In this document: positions 1 through 13,499 of the stretch, in pieces | How the letters are laid out: every line of letters begins with the position of its first letter | Position numbering within the stretch: position 1 is the first letter of the stretch | Origin: Beta vulgaris subsp. vulgaris | Lineage: Eukaryota; Streptophyta; Magnoliopsida; Caryophyllales; Amaranthaceae | Direction: 5' to 3' | Length of the DNA: 64,000 bases | Assembly: GCF_026745355.1 (NCBI RefSeq) | Contig: NC_079208.1 | Span: 14,989,417-15,053,416 of the forward strand | The notes under the pieces: generated by a model | What the model was told of the DNA's origin: nothing | What the model saw: only the letters and a program-made list of their open reading frames with translations | The model's database searches: none | Made by a program: the position numbers and the translations under genes

Positions 1-96
1 GATTTTTTTAGGGATAATATGATTTTAATTTACTATTGACAATTTCATACTAAAGGGCCTGATTTTTATGATTAGTACAAGAAGTCAAGAACCATA

Positions 97-366
97 TACT
101 TCCTCTATTTCAAAATAATTGATACACTTTATTGAAATGATAATGTTATAGTATTTGCTACGTAATACTTTCGCATACATCAAAGTATAAATCTATCTTC
201 ATTTATTAAATATGTGATAGTCACCTTGTTTTTCAATTTTTTTTTTGTTTTGAAAGGTGATTTACAACATTTACCCATACTTCTTGTGGTCCCCTTCTTT
301 CTCTCTGTATTTTTCATAAAAAATGTGTAAGTTTTCTTTAGCAAGTAAATAAAAACTAGGGAAGTA
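97..366. mobile_element. Stowaway-like MITE
   Basis: The ends are inverted: the left end reads TACTTCCTCTATTTC and the reverse complement of the right end reads TACTTCCCTAGTTTT. TA dinucleotides flank both ends (95-96 and 367-368), as expected for Tc1/mariner-type insertions. There is no coding capacity. It lies about 140 bp downstream of the host stop codon on the minus strand, so it may contribute to the 3' untranslated region; a TTTATT (AATAAA on minus) is present at 202-207. That last point is inference. Confidence 0.5.
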
Positions 367-504
367 TAATGTGGAGATTGTCTCTATGCTTGTTCAACGA
401 AAAACTATAACTAAAGAAAAATAAATAACTTCGAATTTAATGTAAACAATGTTACTTCACCAATTAATGTCAAGCAATCAGTTTACTTACTTACAAAATC
501 ACTA

Positions 505-781
505 TCAATTTCCTAAGGCATCAAACTCCCAATCGATAATATCCTTGTGGCTTTTGCTAAGCTTTGTTGATGAGCTGCACTCAGGTGTTCCTTCTTCGAA
601 GTCTAACAAATTCCAATCGGTCTTCACTGAGCCTTCTTTAGGCTTCAATTTTAAGGAGCTTCCATGCCATGTTAATTCTTTTGATGATTGATATTCCAAA
701 TTTGGTCTTTCCAGGGATTCAAATTCTACTTTCATTTTTTCGAGGATGTTAAACAACTCCGCTATTTTTTGTTCATCATTC
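505..781 (-). CDS. Host gene, last exon (C-terminus and stop)
   Basis: Acceptor TCTAG precedes 781; the first base completes a Gly codon begun in exon 6002-6081. The 92 codons run from [17 protein letters not shown], a short amphipathic helix, into a polar, Lys/Ser-rich linker and an acidic end, [11 protein letters not shown], then TGA. The tail contains Trp-containing acidic patches ([10 protein letters not shown] and IIDWEF), which could be docking motifs; that is inference. Confidence 0.85.
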
Positions 782-3700
782 CTAGAAAAAAAGATAGAAA
801 TATGCAGATGGGTAACACCAATATACGTAGCAAAATTAGGTAATTCTGGTAATTATAAGATTTTAGTTATTTTGTTTTGAAAATTTATAAATCTAAGTCT
901 TTATGGGAGATGGAAGTTTGAAGTGTATAAATAATGTCATATAGGTATGATATATCGCTAGATAAATTTAATAAAGTTTTAATTGATTATGATAAATATA
1001 ATATTAGTAAGAGAAAAATAAGAATAATATCCAAAAACACAATATAATAGCTGTTAAAATAAATCGTTATTTTTTTCTCTACCCCTCTCACCAAATGCTA
1101 AGGCGATTTTGCTAACGCCATCATCTTCGATAAGGAAATCGAAATCAGTAGATGCACTGGTGTTCATGCGATTAAAGTTCCTAATCCAATCTAGGAAAAG
1201 GATGTTATAAGGAAAATGAAATTGCAGAAATGATTGCAGTAATTCCTCCGACATTTTTGGAGGATAACATCCAACAATCAATGAATAAGGAGGTGCATTA
1301 AGATTAGTTAAATATGATGAAAAGTTGGAAAACCTTCATCAGCACCATTGGAGGAGAAAATGGCTAGTAATTGAAGCGATATTCAGGTAATACTCCATTG
1401 TTGCTACTATTGAATCTGAAGATATTCACGAAGAGATAAAATATTGCTCTTCTACTGTTGTACGGTATGTCTTGGGTGCGAATCCACCATTGTCTGAAAT
1501 GGAAGGATACTTCAAGATAATTTGGGGTAAAGTGGGTATTGATAAAATTGCTCTTATGAATAAGGGATTGTTTATTGCTAGGTTTTCATTTGTGGTATCT
1601 TACTTGAAAATAAAAATAGAGGACTTTTAATTTTTTTTTATCAAAAACCTTTGATCACTAAAATGTGGGATCCTGACATGGAGATTGACAACAAGAATAT
1701 GAAAATGGTGCCAATTTGGATCAACCTGTATGATCTTCCATTCAGATTTTTGGAGGGGGGGGGGGATCAGTTTATTCAAGATTATTGGTCAAGTAGGGAA
1801 GGTGATTAAAAATGGACAATGCTACAAAGACAAAAGAGAGGTTGTGATCAGTAAAGGGCCTCTTGTAAATGATGACATGTGTTCTGGTCTTTCAGATGCT
1901 TTCACAAGGGAGGAAATCATGGCTGTCATATGAGATATTGATGGAGGGAAGGCCCCAGACCCTGATGGGTTTGGTATCTTCTTTTACAAGGGTGCCTGGA
2001 AGATCATTGGGGAAGACATTTGCACTGCAATCATGAACTTCCTCAATTCAGGGAAGCTTTTGAGAGAGATTAATACTATTAGTATTACTCTCATTCCCAA
2101 AGGTAAATGTCATGAGAGTGTAAAATAATTTAGGCCTATATCATGTTGTAATGTAGTCTACAAATGCATCTCTAAAGTGTTGTGTGCTAGATTTAGAGTT
2201 GTATTAGCAGAACTTATAGCTCAGAACCATGGAGCTTTTGGTCATAACAGGTTTATAGCTTATAATATCATGTGTGCCATGATTTAGTTAAGGGGTATGA
2301 AAGGAAGAATTCTTTGGTCGGATGTATCATTAAGCTCGATTTACAAAAAAGCTTATGATATTGTTGAATGGAATTTTGTGGAAGAGATGCTCTTAGGCCT
2401 TAAATTTCCAAGACATTCCACTAATCTCATCATGACTTGTGTAAGATCTCCTAGATACTCTCCTGTTATAAATGGCTCTTTACATGACTTTTTTGAATAG
2501 AAGAGAGGCTTGAGACAAGGAGATCCACTGTCTCCCCTGTTGTTTGCCCTTTGTGTTAAATACCTTTCAAGGGTTTTAAAGTTGGTTGGGGAAAAGGAAG
2601 GGTTCAGGTTTCAACCTAAATGCAAAGACACCAGACTGGCGCATTTATGTTTTGCTGTCGACATAATATTATGTTGCAAGGGAGAATACAAATTTGTTCA
2701 GTTGTTAATGCAAGGCTTTAAGCTTTTTTCAAACATTACAAGTTTGTAGGCTAGCCCTTCAAATCTTCTGTGTATTGTTCAGGTATGAAGCCTACTGAAA
2801 TGCAAAGAATCCTTGATATGACAGGATTTATCCAAGGTTATTTCCCTTTCAGATACTTACGCATTCCCATATGCTCTAAGAAAATTTGTGTTGTTGATTG
2901 TGACAAAATTGTGAAGAAAATGTGTGCTAGAATCAAATGTGGAGCCTTAGAAATATGTCATTTGCTGGGAGACTCACTTTGATAATTCAATGTTAATGAC
3001 TTTGCAAACATATTGGGCCCAAATTATGATTTTACCCAAAGGTGTTTGCAAGAAGATTAATAATATATGCAGGAGCTCCTTATAGAGTGGCATCGCTGAT
3101 TCAGGTTGTCCTAGGAAGCTGGCTTGGAAGGAAATTTGTAAGTCTAAAAAAGAGGGAAGGCTTGGTACTAATAATCTTCAAATGTGGAACATGGCTGCCA
3201 TGAGAAGGCATGTTTGGAGACAGTTAGTATTGGAGAGCTATTTGTAAGGTGAAAGAGACAGTTGGTATTGGGGAGCTATTTGCAAGGTGAAAGAGACACT
3301 TGGTAATGGAGAGCTATTTGCAAGGTGAAAGAGAGAATGAAAGGTTACTTGACAAAGGATCAATTAGAAAATATGGCTCAATATTCAATCAAAGTTAGCT
3401 ATAGAAGCTTAGTTCATGTTAACAGAGAAGTTTACTGGGCAAAGGTTGTTTGGTGCAGACTAGGAATACCAAAACACAGATTCATACTTTGGTTGGCTGT
3501 TTGAGAGAGATTAAATACAAATGAAAGATTGCTGAAAATGGGTATTTCCCAGGATGATAAGGGTTTGCTTTGTGGTATGGAAAAGGAAAGTCGTCAACAC
3601 TTATTTTTCAACTATCATTCCAGCAAGAGATGTATTGAGAGGGTGTCTAACTAGCTGGGCATGGATAAGAATTCAAAGATCATTTTAGAGATGATGAGAA

Positions 3701-6700
3701 GTTTACATAGGAAGAAAAGAAGTAAATTCAAAAGGAGTGTTCATTATACAGTCTTGATGTGCATAGTATAGCATATATGGCATGTAATAAATAATGCTTT
3801 CTGGAACTGTCAAGTGAGATGTATAAATCAAGTCACAGATTGTATAATACAACATGTATATAATAGCGTACATAAATAGCATCATTCGTAGAAGTATAAG
3901 TCATAGTGATTATAGCTGGTTTGTAAATATCAAAGAGAGATAAGTGTCTTTGGCTATTTCTAGCCTATTTGTTTCTGTAAACTGGCTTTGGTTTCAAAGC
4001 TTGAACTCCAGCTGTTCTCTATTTTGATGCAATAATATCTCACCTTTCCTATAAAAAACTAGCCTCAAAAGCAAGTATTCTTTCCACTCTTATGAACAAA
4101 GGAAAGCTATTGATTGCAGAACATATTCAATTGTTACGAGCTTAATACACTAGGGATGTTATAAAGGAGATTGATATTTAGTAATCCTGATGATAAGGCT
4201 CTAAATACAAATGGCTTTAATAGTATATTTTACAAGCACTGTTAGGATATCACTGGAAGGAGGTAACTGATGTTGTTCTTGATTTCTTTATAACATGAAA
4301 ATTGTTAACTAGGAGCCAACTTGTTAAGAGTGTAACCAAGAGTATTCATGCGTATTGGGGGCAACATTTTATTTTCCTAATAGTGTCATAAAGGAGGCTA
4401 ATAGTATTTGTAGATATTTTCTTTGGACAAGAACCTCAAATAATAGCAGGCTTGGTGCCATAGGCTGCCTTTATAAATATCATTAAGTGGAACTGTGACA
4501 ACCATTAGCAAGTTGGCTTGGTGTGTTGGTTAAAAGAAGCTAAGGATAACCACTCGGTAAAATGAGTGAGTTGCATCTGCATAAAGGATACTAATTGGAG
4601 TAACTCTGAAGCTCCTAATCTTGTAAGTTGCGTAGGAAGTTTATTTGTGCAGCGATAAATGAATTAACTACTCAATTGTAGAATGATCAGTGGTTGGGTT
4701 TGCATAACATTTACAATCAAGAAGCATTCCAAGATGCTTATGGAAGGTACTCTTATCAGCAATGGAGTACTTGTGTTTGGAACAAATATAGCATGCCCAA
4801 ACAAAAATTTATCTTATGGCTAGTTATTCAGGGTATGTTGAAAACTCGAGCTAGAGTGATGAGCTTGAACTTATGTGATAATGACAGTTGTTTACTTTGT
4901 CAAATGCATCCATAGAACAACAACCACCTGTTCATTGAATGTCATTTTAGTAAAAGTTGTATGTAGATAGGGATGGAGTGGTTGGGGACAGTAATCTAGA
5001 TTTATGATGATAAAATTAGGCATGTAGCTCAATGACAATTGATGGAAGCCTAACCGTACACCCTTATCACCTCCACGGAATCCATCTTAATGGAGGCGAT
5101 AGTAATGGATTCCTTGGTATTATTTTATCATTGGGCATATGCCTTGCTCAGTTGGTATTAAGACTCCCTTACATAAGTATATATGCTATATACCAGAAAT
5201 GTGCCAGAGTCGATACACTTGCACTATGAGATTTTAATAGATAAATTGATATGGATGTAAGCCTGACATGGTTGGAAATCAACCATTCTTAACTAGTGAT
5301 TTTGACATTCTAAACAACCTTTTTTGAAAAACGAACTACATCATTCTTTATTGGCACGATCTTTGACAAGCTAGTTAAAATTGAGTATTAATACGATCTT
5401 TTTTTTTTATAAAAAAAAAGTTGTTTAGATAGTTATAATCACTTCTTCAAGATAATTTTGAAACTTGTGCCCAAAAAAATTATTGCAGTCATACCTATTT
5501 TGACCGGTTTGTCAAATTCGTGCCCATAAAGGGCATCAGGTGGCATCCGTGTTTTTAAAAAAAAAAGTCATTTTAAAGGTCAAAATCGCCATTTAAGATT
5601 TTCTCAAAAGTTGTCTTCAATAACATTATCTTATTGATAGTCCTTCTAACCAGCTTGTACATAATGTTGTCTAGTGGCGTCCTTTTTTTTTTTAACAAAA
5701 GTCTTTTTGAAGCTCAAATTGGCCATTCATTATTGTCTTGAAACTCGTATCCAAAAATTAAGAGTCAACAACCTAACTTGAGAAGAGTGTCTGTGACATC
5801 GTTCTTTTGATAGGAACACCTTTTAGTATATTTGTATAGATTTTCATGTTGCTTTTGTATTATTCTTATGGTTAATTATATGATCTAATGAAATTCGTTA
5901 AGATAATTTAACTGCAAAAAAAGATTGTGATAAACATATTATATAACTAATTTTGATAATTGATGAGAAGCTGTAGATATAGAATTGGAAAAGTAACTCA
6001 CCCTGTGTAGCATCTGGGAAAATCTTCATTTTGGTTATATATTTGCTTCATATCTTCTACTAATGTAAAAGCAATTCTTAGCTGTAACATAGAATAAAAG
6101 TTTTCAGCAATCACGAAATAAATATTTCCTTCATCGCATTATAATCCTGAATGTTTTAGTTACATATTTCAAGTTATTATGCAAAAATGAGTAGTAATTA
6201 TTCGTCATTAGTAAATAAGTTTGTCTTATACCTTAGTTGAATCTTACAATTGTTTTAACTATGAGTGAGGCAGTGTCTTAGTAGTAGATTGTGATAATTT
6301 TCTCTTATTAGTATCTAAGGATGCTTAATGGAATAAATAAATTGTCAATAAAGATCCTGTTATGGAAATTATATAATGAATTAATTTTTGTAGAGGGTAT
6401 ATGATTATAAATCGAAAAAAATAAGACATACTTAATTTTTTGTTCTTTTCTGTGCATGATTTTGGCCGGACACAATTCTTAAGAAAACAAGAAAAGAAGT
6501 AGTGGAAAAAGGGGCTACAAGACTACAACTACTAAATATAAAAGTAAGAAAGAATGTTTCCCAAAAATGAATATGATGCAACTAATATACAACTTCCATA
6601 TATGAAAAACGATGCAATATAAAAAAGATAGACGATTTTTTTTTCCATAAGAGCATAATTTCGGAAAGCCTTAAATTACAACGCATGCATGCTATAGAAA

Positions 6701-9700
6701 CTTCCACATAAAAGTTCTTGTACAAAAATCTTTATGTAATCACAACTTAAAGGCTCTGTTTAGCAACACATTTAAGTCACCTGGAATAATTAGGTGCTAA
6801 AAGTTTAAGTCACCTAAAATAAATAGTCGTGTTTGGGGTAAGAGTTTAAATGAAATTTAAGCTCAAAAATTGACTGAAATTCAGTTGCTATCTATCAGAT
6901 ATAGCATCTCAATTTAACGTGCTGAAATTTTCAGCTACCTTATCAGTTCAGCTCCTTTCAGCTAACTTATCTGTTTTAATTTAGATTTATTTCATCTTAT
7001 GTTCCCAAACATAGCCAAAAGTGTTGGCATTATGGTATATACATCAAATAATAAAATATAGAGTAAATGTTATAGTGTTACCTTGGTATCTAAATCTAGA
7101 TATTCTTCTTCTAGACATGTTTTTGTTATCATCACAGGAAAACTTTCATCCTCTAAAGGAGCCGTGTGTTCTTGCCTGGAAATAGTACAAATTAGTGTTT
7201 TTTTTTACATCAAGAAAATTTGCATTAACTAAAACATGCAATACAAGTTAGGACTAAACTATAATAAAAAAAATCATACAAACATGTGGTTTACTAGCTC
7301 TTACAAACTATATAAAATTAGAGTAAAACTGCCAAGGAACTGCTTGTTATGGAGGCCTTCAATTGTTCAATGATTGAGTCATAACTTTGCAGATATGTTG
7401 TTGACAATCTATTGACTGTAGTAGTGATCAGATAATCGAGAAGACATTGTAGCTTTTTAGAGGAAGACAATATGCAATAAAAGGGTATAAATACATGTTG
7501 GAAGTGGTGGAAGAAGCGCGTTTCTGTCACAATCTAGAAAACTAACAAACAAAAACGAGAGTTGCATCTCACAAAATGAGCAATTCTAGTAACATTTTGT
7601 CACTTGGAACTCTTGGCTTAATATTCTTTTGAGAGAACATATTGGGTGATTCCTTTTGGTAGGAGAACCCCATGTGATTTGACATGCTGAAAACCAGCAG
7701 GTTGAACTGGTGTGCCACCTTCGCATTTGATTTTTTCAGGGTAAAGATCTTTAAGATCCATGTCGAGCTGAAATAAGAGCTAATCATTATTAGCTTTCGG
7801 ACCCACCTCATATTTTCAAAATCGAACGTACATCCTAACTATGAAAACACTTTCCCTCCTTGTCCATACCCACATTTGTTTTGAATAATCAATAGGGGGA
7901 CCCTAAACTTTTTGGCTCCCCACTTTCAACTTTCATTGTTCCAAGTTCTAATGTATTATCATCATTTGGTCTATCACATTAGAACCTTTTATCCTATTAA
8001 CTCTAGTATGATTGTAAGATCTAGTTCTAGAGAGCGGGATGTGAAAATGACTATACCTAACAGCTCTTCAGCCTCTTAGTTCAATTTTACTTTCACCAAA
8101 CACAAACCTACCCATTCTACTCTTCCCAAAATAATCAACCACCCCCTTAGAAACATAAGCTTGAGATCCAAAATCCGTAGCCAACCACAAAGAACAATAT
8201 TAACAATTATATTATATTCTCCAACAATATTAGCAGAATTACCAAATATATTTAAAAAACATCTCACTCATAATTAAACCACTTAAAGAGACTTACTTGG
8301 ACTACAATAACAGAGAAATTGTGAAGTAGGATGTAAAGCATAAACCCAGTAATCTTGGAAAATGACTACTAAAAATTTAGAGATATTTAGCTGAATTGTT
8401 GAGCCCAATGATGCTAAATATAATTTGTGGTTAGAATCTTACTTCTTGTTTGCTCTACTTAAGAAGAAAACTACAAAGAACTACCTTGTTGCACCGTCAA
8501 CAAAGAGGAAGGAGGGAGTCATCCATTCAGATCTGGTCGGTGACGACCTTCGAAGAGCACGAGATGCTCAGGCCGTCGACGAGTGCATGCACTACTAGAG
8601 TTACGTCTTTTTTTTTGGAGGGGGGCCTGTTGAGAGGAAACCTGTCGAAGAGGAAAGTCCTAAGCTATATTCTTTTTTTAGGCAATTTAAACTTAGATAT
8701 CGTATACACATAAATTAAACAAACACTAGAGATCTAAACTTAGTAAATTAGACTCCCCACCTTCTAGGAAGGTTTGGAGCTAACCCACAACCATATAGAC
8801 CTGCAACGAGCTGCTACAACTAGCAACTTATAACCATAAGATCAAATGAGAAGGAGATGTCGAAGCTCCTCACTACACCTACAAGCAACTTTAAAAATAA
8901 TTTTCTTACAACTTTGGATAACATCAAACTGAATCGCCCCAAAAAAAACATAGTTCCTCTGGTACCAAATATGATAAACTGCCTCAGCAAAAATCATTAC
9001 AAGCAACCTATTTTAAGGAGATTTGTTATGACTTTTAGCAGCAATAACCTTGATTTCTTCATCCATGCTTCTATGGTGATTGACATCCCAAGCTGCTGGA
9101 GACACAAGGTCCAGATTCTTTGACAATTAGAACACTCAAAGAAGAAATGTGAAACAGTTTCACTAGCTTTAGAGCAAAAAAACACAGGATATGTCACTCA
9201 AGATTCCCCAATCATGCAATCTACTCTTTGTAGCAAGTCTATTGTGAAGCATTAACCAAGTAATAAATAAAGCTTCAAGGATGGCTCGATTATTACGAAT
9301 GATGCTCCTTTGAAGCATTGTAGTCTGCGTTTCCTTCATGGCTATATAGAGCTTCTTGATGGAAACTTGACTTGCATCAAGCAGATGCTGAGCATTAAGA
9401 TTAAGAAATACGATTATTCTTCTTAATATAGTAAGCATGGATCCATTTCATCCAAAGCCTATCTTACTTCTAACATATGGCCCGAAATTGCTTGGACACA
9501 ACAGCTTTATTCCAAATAACCAAATCTTTCGAATTCCAGCCACTACAAGCTTTTTTTCAAACATAAAGTATCCCAAGCAACTGGGGTTTTCTTCTCATCA
9601 CTATGCCCACTCCATAAAAAGCTTCTGCAAATACCCTTGACTTCCTTGATAACTTTTAGGAATAATAAAAATATGGAACCAATAGAGATGAAAACCATAA

Positions 9701-12700
9701 ATAATGGCTCAACCTAATTGAAGCATGTCATTTTAGGATAGATTGCTCTTCTCTAAGTTAGCTTCCAAACCTGAGGCACCAGATAACTTACTAAAAGCTT
9801 CAAACAAAAGCTAAAAGGAGCTATGATTAGCCCTGGAAAACATGAGAAGATCATCTGCAAACATCAAGTGGGTGATATACACTCTCTCACACCTGGGATG
9901 GAAATTAAAATCTAGAATGTGCTTTAGACTATCCAGGCATCTAGAGAGGTACTCCATTCCCCCTAAGCTATATTCTTGATACTATAAAACTACACATATG
10001 ATTTAAGCAAAACACATGGTCTCGTATACACCTAAACTACACATAAAATATAAGCAAAACACAGGATCTCGTATACACCTTGAAGATTTTCTTTTGCTAT
10101 TATATACTAGTCCACTTATCTTGATATTGTTAGTGTAAGTCCTACGATGTTTGAGCCTTTGACTTATCCTTTGCAATAAGATTTTCCGAATGTTTGTTTT
10201 GCATTTACTCAAGGAACGAAGCTTTTAAAGTTATAATTAGGAAAATTTTGATGATGCTGATTAGGGTTTATTAGAGTCGCAAAGCAGGTTGGTTTATGGA
10301 TTCTTATTTTATAAGTATATAAAGTGTCTCACTTGTTTATTCTCGCAAACACATACTAAAACATGACATCATGTGCACTCCAAAATAGAGTATTAATTTT
10401 TACTGACCCTATTTCTTTGAAATTCCCGTGAGATGGTGCTCAAGAATTTTTTTGATACTACTTTTCCTCTTTTCCTTCATATCGGATATCTCAATTCTCA
10501 TCAGAACATTTTTGCTGGTGGTGTTTGTCTTTCACGACTTTGGCATTGATAGCTCTCACGGTGAAGTTGTTTCTCGTGTTTTATTCCTTCTTTACATAGT
10601 CCTTTGTTAATTGAGCAGGGGAGATGACAAAGCCATACTTATCGACTAGGAGGCTATGTGTAATGTGTGTATATTATCTCCATCGATCTAAAGGACCTAT
10701 AAATTCATTAGTCCTATATCTCTAAATGGAGATATCTATGATGAGTGAGGACATATTTTGGCAATAATCTTTGTGCCAAGAACAACATAAGTTTCTTTCA
10801 TGGCCTTTTTTCGAATTTGACCAATTGTCATCCATGTATGGGGTAACATTACTGCTTATTTCTTAAATTTGTAATACTCTTGGCTAGTGTCGTCTCGGAC
10901 ACTTTCAAGGCTCGGAGCGAACTAAAATTAAGCCCTTAAACAAGGGGGACATATTTCATACAATTCATTAATATTTCATTATTTTTTATTTCAACCATAA
11001 AAATACAATCCAAAGAGGGAAAGATAAAAATGATGAGAGAAAGGGAATAGAGTAAGATAAAATTGTTGGAATAGTTGGTTAAATTAAGAAGAATACTATA
11101 TAAGAAAAAAAAATTATTCACATTAATTGAAGAACTTTTAAGAGTCATAGCTATGAGAATTAGGAGCGTAATAGTTGGGAACCAAATGAATTAAGAGAAA
11201 AAGGTTAAAGATAGAAAAGTTTACTTAGAAGAAAAAACGATCACAAATTTCTTTTAAAGAATTTATTTTAAAATAAATCTGTTGAAGATTTAGGGCCCTT
11301 AATAAGGGGACACTAAGAAGTCACTAAAGGTGCTCCCCTTATTAGTCAGTGCCACCATTTCCATTTTCATCCGTTCATCTATAATTTTTGCTATACATGT
11401 TCAACTTATGTGGGGTGTGAGAGAGTGTATACTCCAGTCCCCATTCCCATTATTATTTTTTTAAATCAAAAATTAAAAATATTTTATTTTTTAAAAACAT
11501 ATCACTTTCTCCCTCCTTCCTTTCCCAATACACATCAGTATCATGCTACAAATTTTTTTTAATTGCCCAGTATCCTTCACGGCTTCACGTAATCACGTTC
11601 AGATGTTGGAGTCCGTCGGACTCGGCCATCGGGACACATGCCGACCACGCGACCAGCCGACCACGCGACCAGCCGACCACGGACCACTGCGCTGCACGCC
11701 AGCACCGCTCCTCCGACCTCCGCGGCTCCGCGGCAGCCATGAGCCATCAGGTATTGAAATTGGAAAGAGTTTAAATTTTAATTCTTTTACATTATTATTT
11801 TCTAATTCCTAAATTGCATATTTAAAATCTTATTTGGTTGATATTAATTATAATAATATCTACATACATGTGTGAATTTTCGAATTTATGAAGTTTGTTG
11901 TTATGTTTTTTTGTGAATGTGTGAATTTTGTGAAATGTGAATTTGTATAAATTAGGTAGTGTCAATTGATTTATAATTTTCTATGATAATTTAGTTTCTT
12001 CATGATGGTAATTTATTGAATGATTTTCATATGGTTTAATATTTAGTTCATATGTTTTAATTTGTATTAAATAATGATTAAGAAAATGATGAGTGATACA
12101 CCTAGATAAAAAAAATCAAAGGCAATGAAAAAACAACCCGATCTTCGATTATCTCAGTTTGTTGTTAAGTTTTTTTTTGTGACCCCGCGATTTTGAAATC
12201 CTGGCTCCGCCACTGTGTGATGATCTTAGTCATCGTCACTCTCTTAGGTTTGGTCTATGATTCATAAATAATAATTTGTTCAGTTTAAGACCTTAGGAAA
12301 CTATGTTAATGATTTGCTAAAGTGATTCAAAGATATTATGCAATGAATTGGTTAGTTATACGAAGGGTTTCAGGTACATGTTTTATTGCTTCTAATTATG
12401 GTCAAGCTCGTGAAGCTTAGATGCGTTATGAATTTCTAATTGGCCTTGATACTACAAAGTTTTGCAATGCACTTACGACATTGTTGTTGATGTACCTAAA
12501 GCCTAGTCTTCATGTTGTTATTGCAAAGATGTCTCCATTAGAGGAAAGACATCCATCAATTGTTTAGGGATAGAATGTGTAATACTCCTCATAATTAATT
12601 TAAAGGGATTTAGCAGGATACTCATTCTAAGAAGATACATCTTCGTTTTACGAAGATTATTTCCTAAGCTACTCCAAAGTGAAGTGTGCTTGGCTGGAGT

Positions 12701-13441
12701 AGTCCAGGGCTGGGTGACCTTGCGAGAAGATTCTTGGTGTGTGCGTGAGTAAGGAGAAAATGTGGCGAAAGAATTTGTATTGGTTATTAAGGACATTTAT
12801 TGACCTTGGATGCGCATTGGTGATGATAGACTCGACTTCTTATGGATCAAGTGTTACAGATGGTATCCAAGCAATCTTGCGATCGTGTGATAATCATGTA
12901 GATAATTATGCAGGGTTAGTACGTAGTGGGGAAGATTATTGAGTTATATCACTACTTGTGGTCGAATATGTGATTAGTATCCAGGCTTGGGCGACCTAAG
13001 GTCGTTGTGGCCAAATATGTGGTTGTTGTAGTCGTTGGAGCATTGTTGTCATCAAGTAGGGTTGTATGTAATACCCGTCATGATTGCTTTAAAGAAGTTT
13101 TGCATGCTACTCATTCTAACAAGATGCATTTATCTTTATTTGAGGGATCTCATTTCCTAATTTACTTCAAAGTTAAGTGTTCTTGGCTGGAACTAGTTTA
13201 GGGATGGGTGACATGTTGGGAAGTTTCTCGAGGTGCACATGAGTGAGGACATAAAGTACCGAAAGAACTTGTATTGATTATTGAGGACAGTTATTGGCCC
13301 ACTAAAACTTTTGAAACTTGTAGTGCATAACTTTCAATACCTAATCTAATATTGAACTACATATAATAAGAAATTTATATGTACAAGAATTGTGTTGGAA
13401 ATAAAACTTTATACCTATTACTCATTAACAGGAATTGACCA

Positions 13442-13499
<58 letters not shown>

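Larger units (their letters stand above)
12578..13299 (+). mobile_element. Cassandra-type TRIM (5S rRNA-like LTRs)
   Basis: Two direct repeats start TGTAATAC at 12578 and 13067. The first LTR ends TGTTACA at 12858; two bases later comes TGGTATCCAAGCA, close to the initiator-Met tRNA primer-binding site. Each LTR contains a 5S rRNA-like block: GTTAAGTGTTCTTGGCTGG and GGGATGGGTGAC in the second, AGGGCTGGGTGACCTTGCG in the first. Cassandra elements are known for carrying 5S-derived Pol III promoter regions in their LTRs and have no coding capacity. The internal domain here is only 208 bp. The 3' LTR is cut off after about 233 bp. The two LTRs differ at many positions, so the insertion is old. 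Confidence 0.85.

Noticed and set aside
3703..3885. 60-codon minus-strand frame
   Set aside because: Antisense shadow of the LINE 3' region.
11543..11812. 89-codon frame with Arg/Pro/Asp-rich peptide
   Set aside because: The composition results from a GC-rich tandem repeat. No domain or start context supports a gene.
12600..13250. 5S rRNA genes
   Set aside because: Similarity covers only about the 3' two thirds of 5S and is degenerate. Both copies sit inside paired LTRs with a primer-binding site, so they are parts of a Cassandra-type element.
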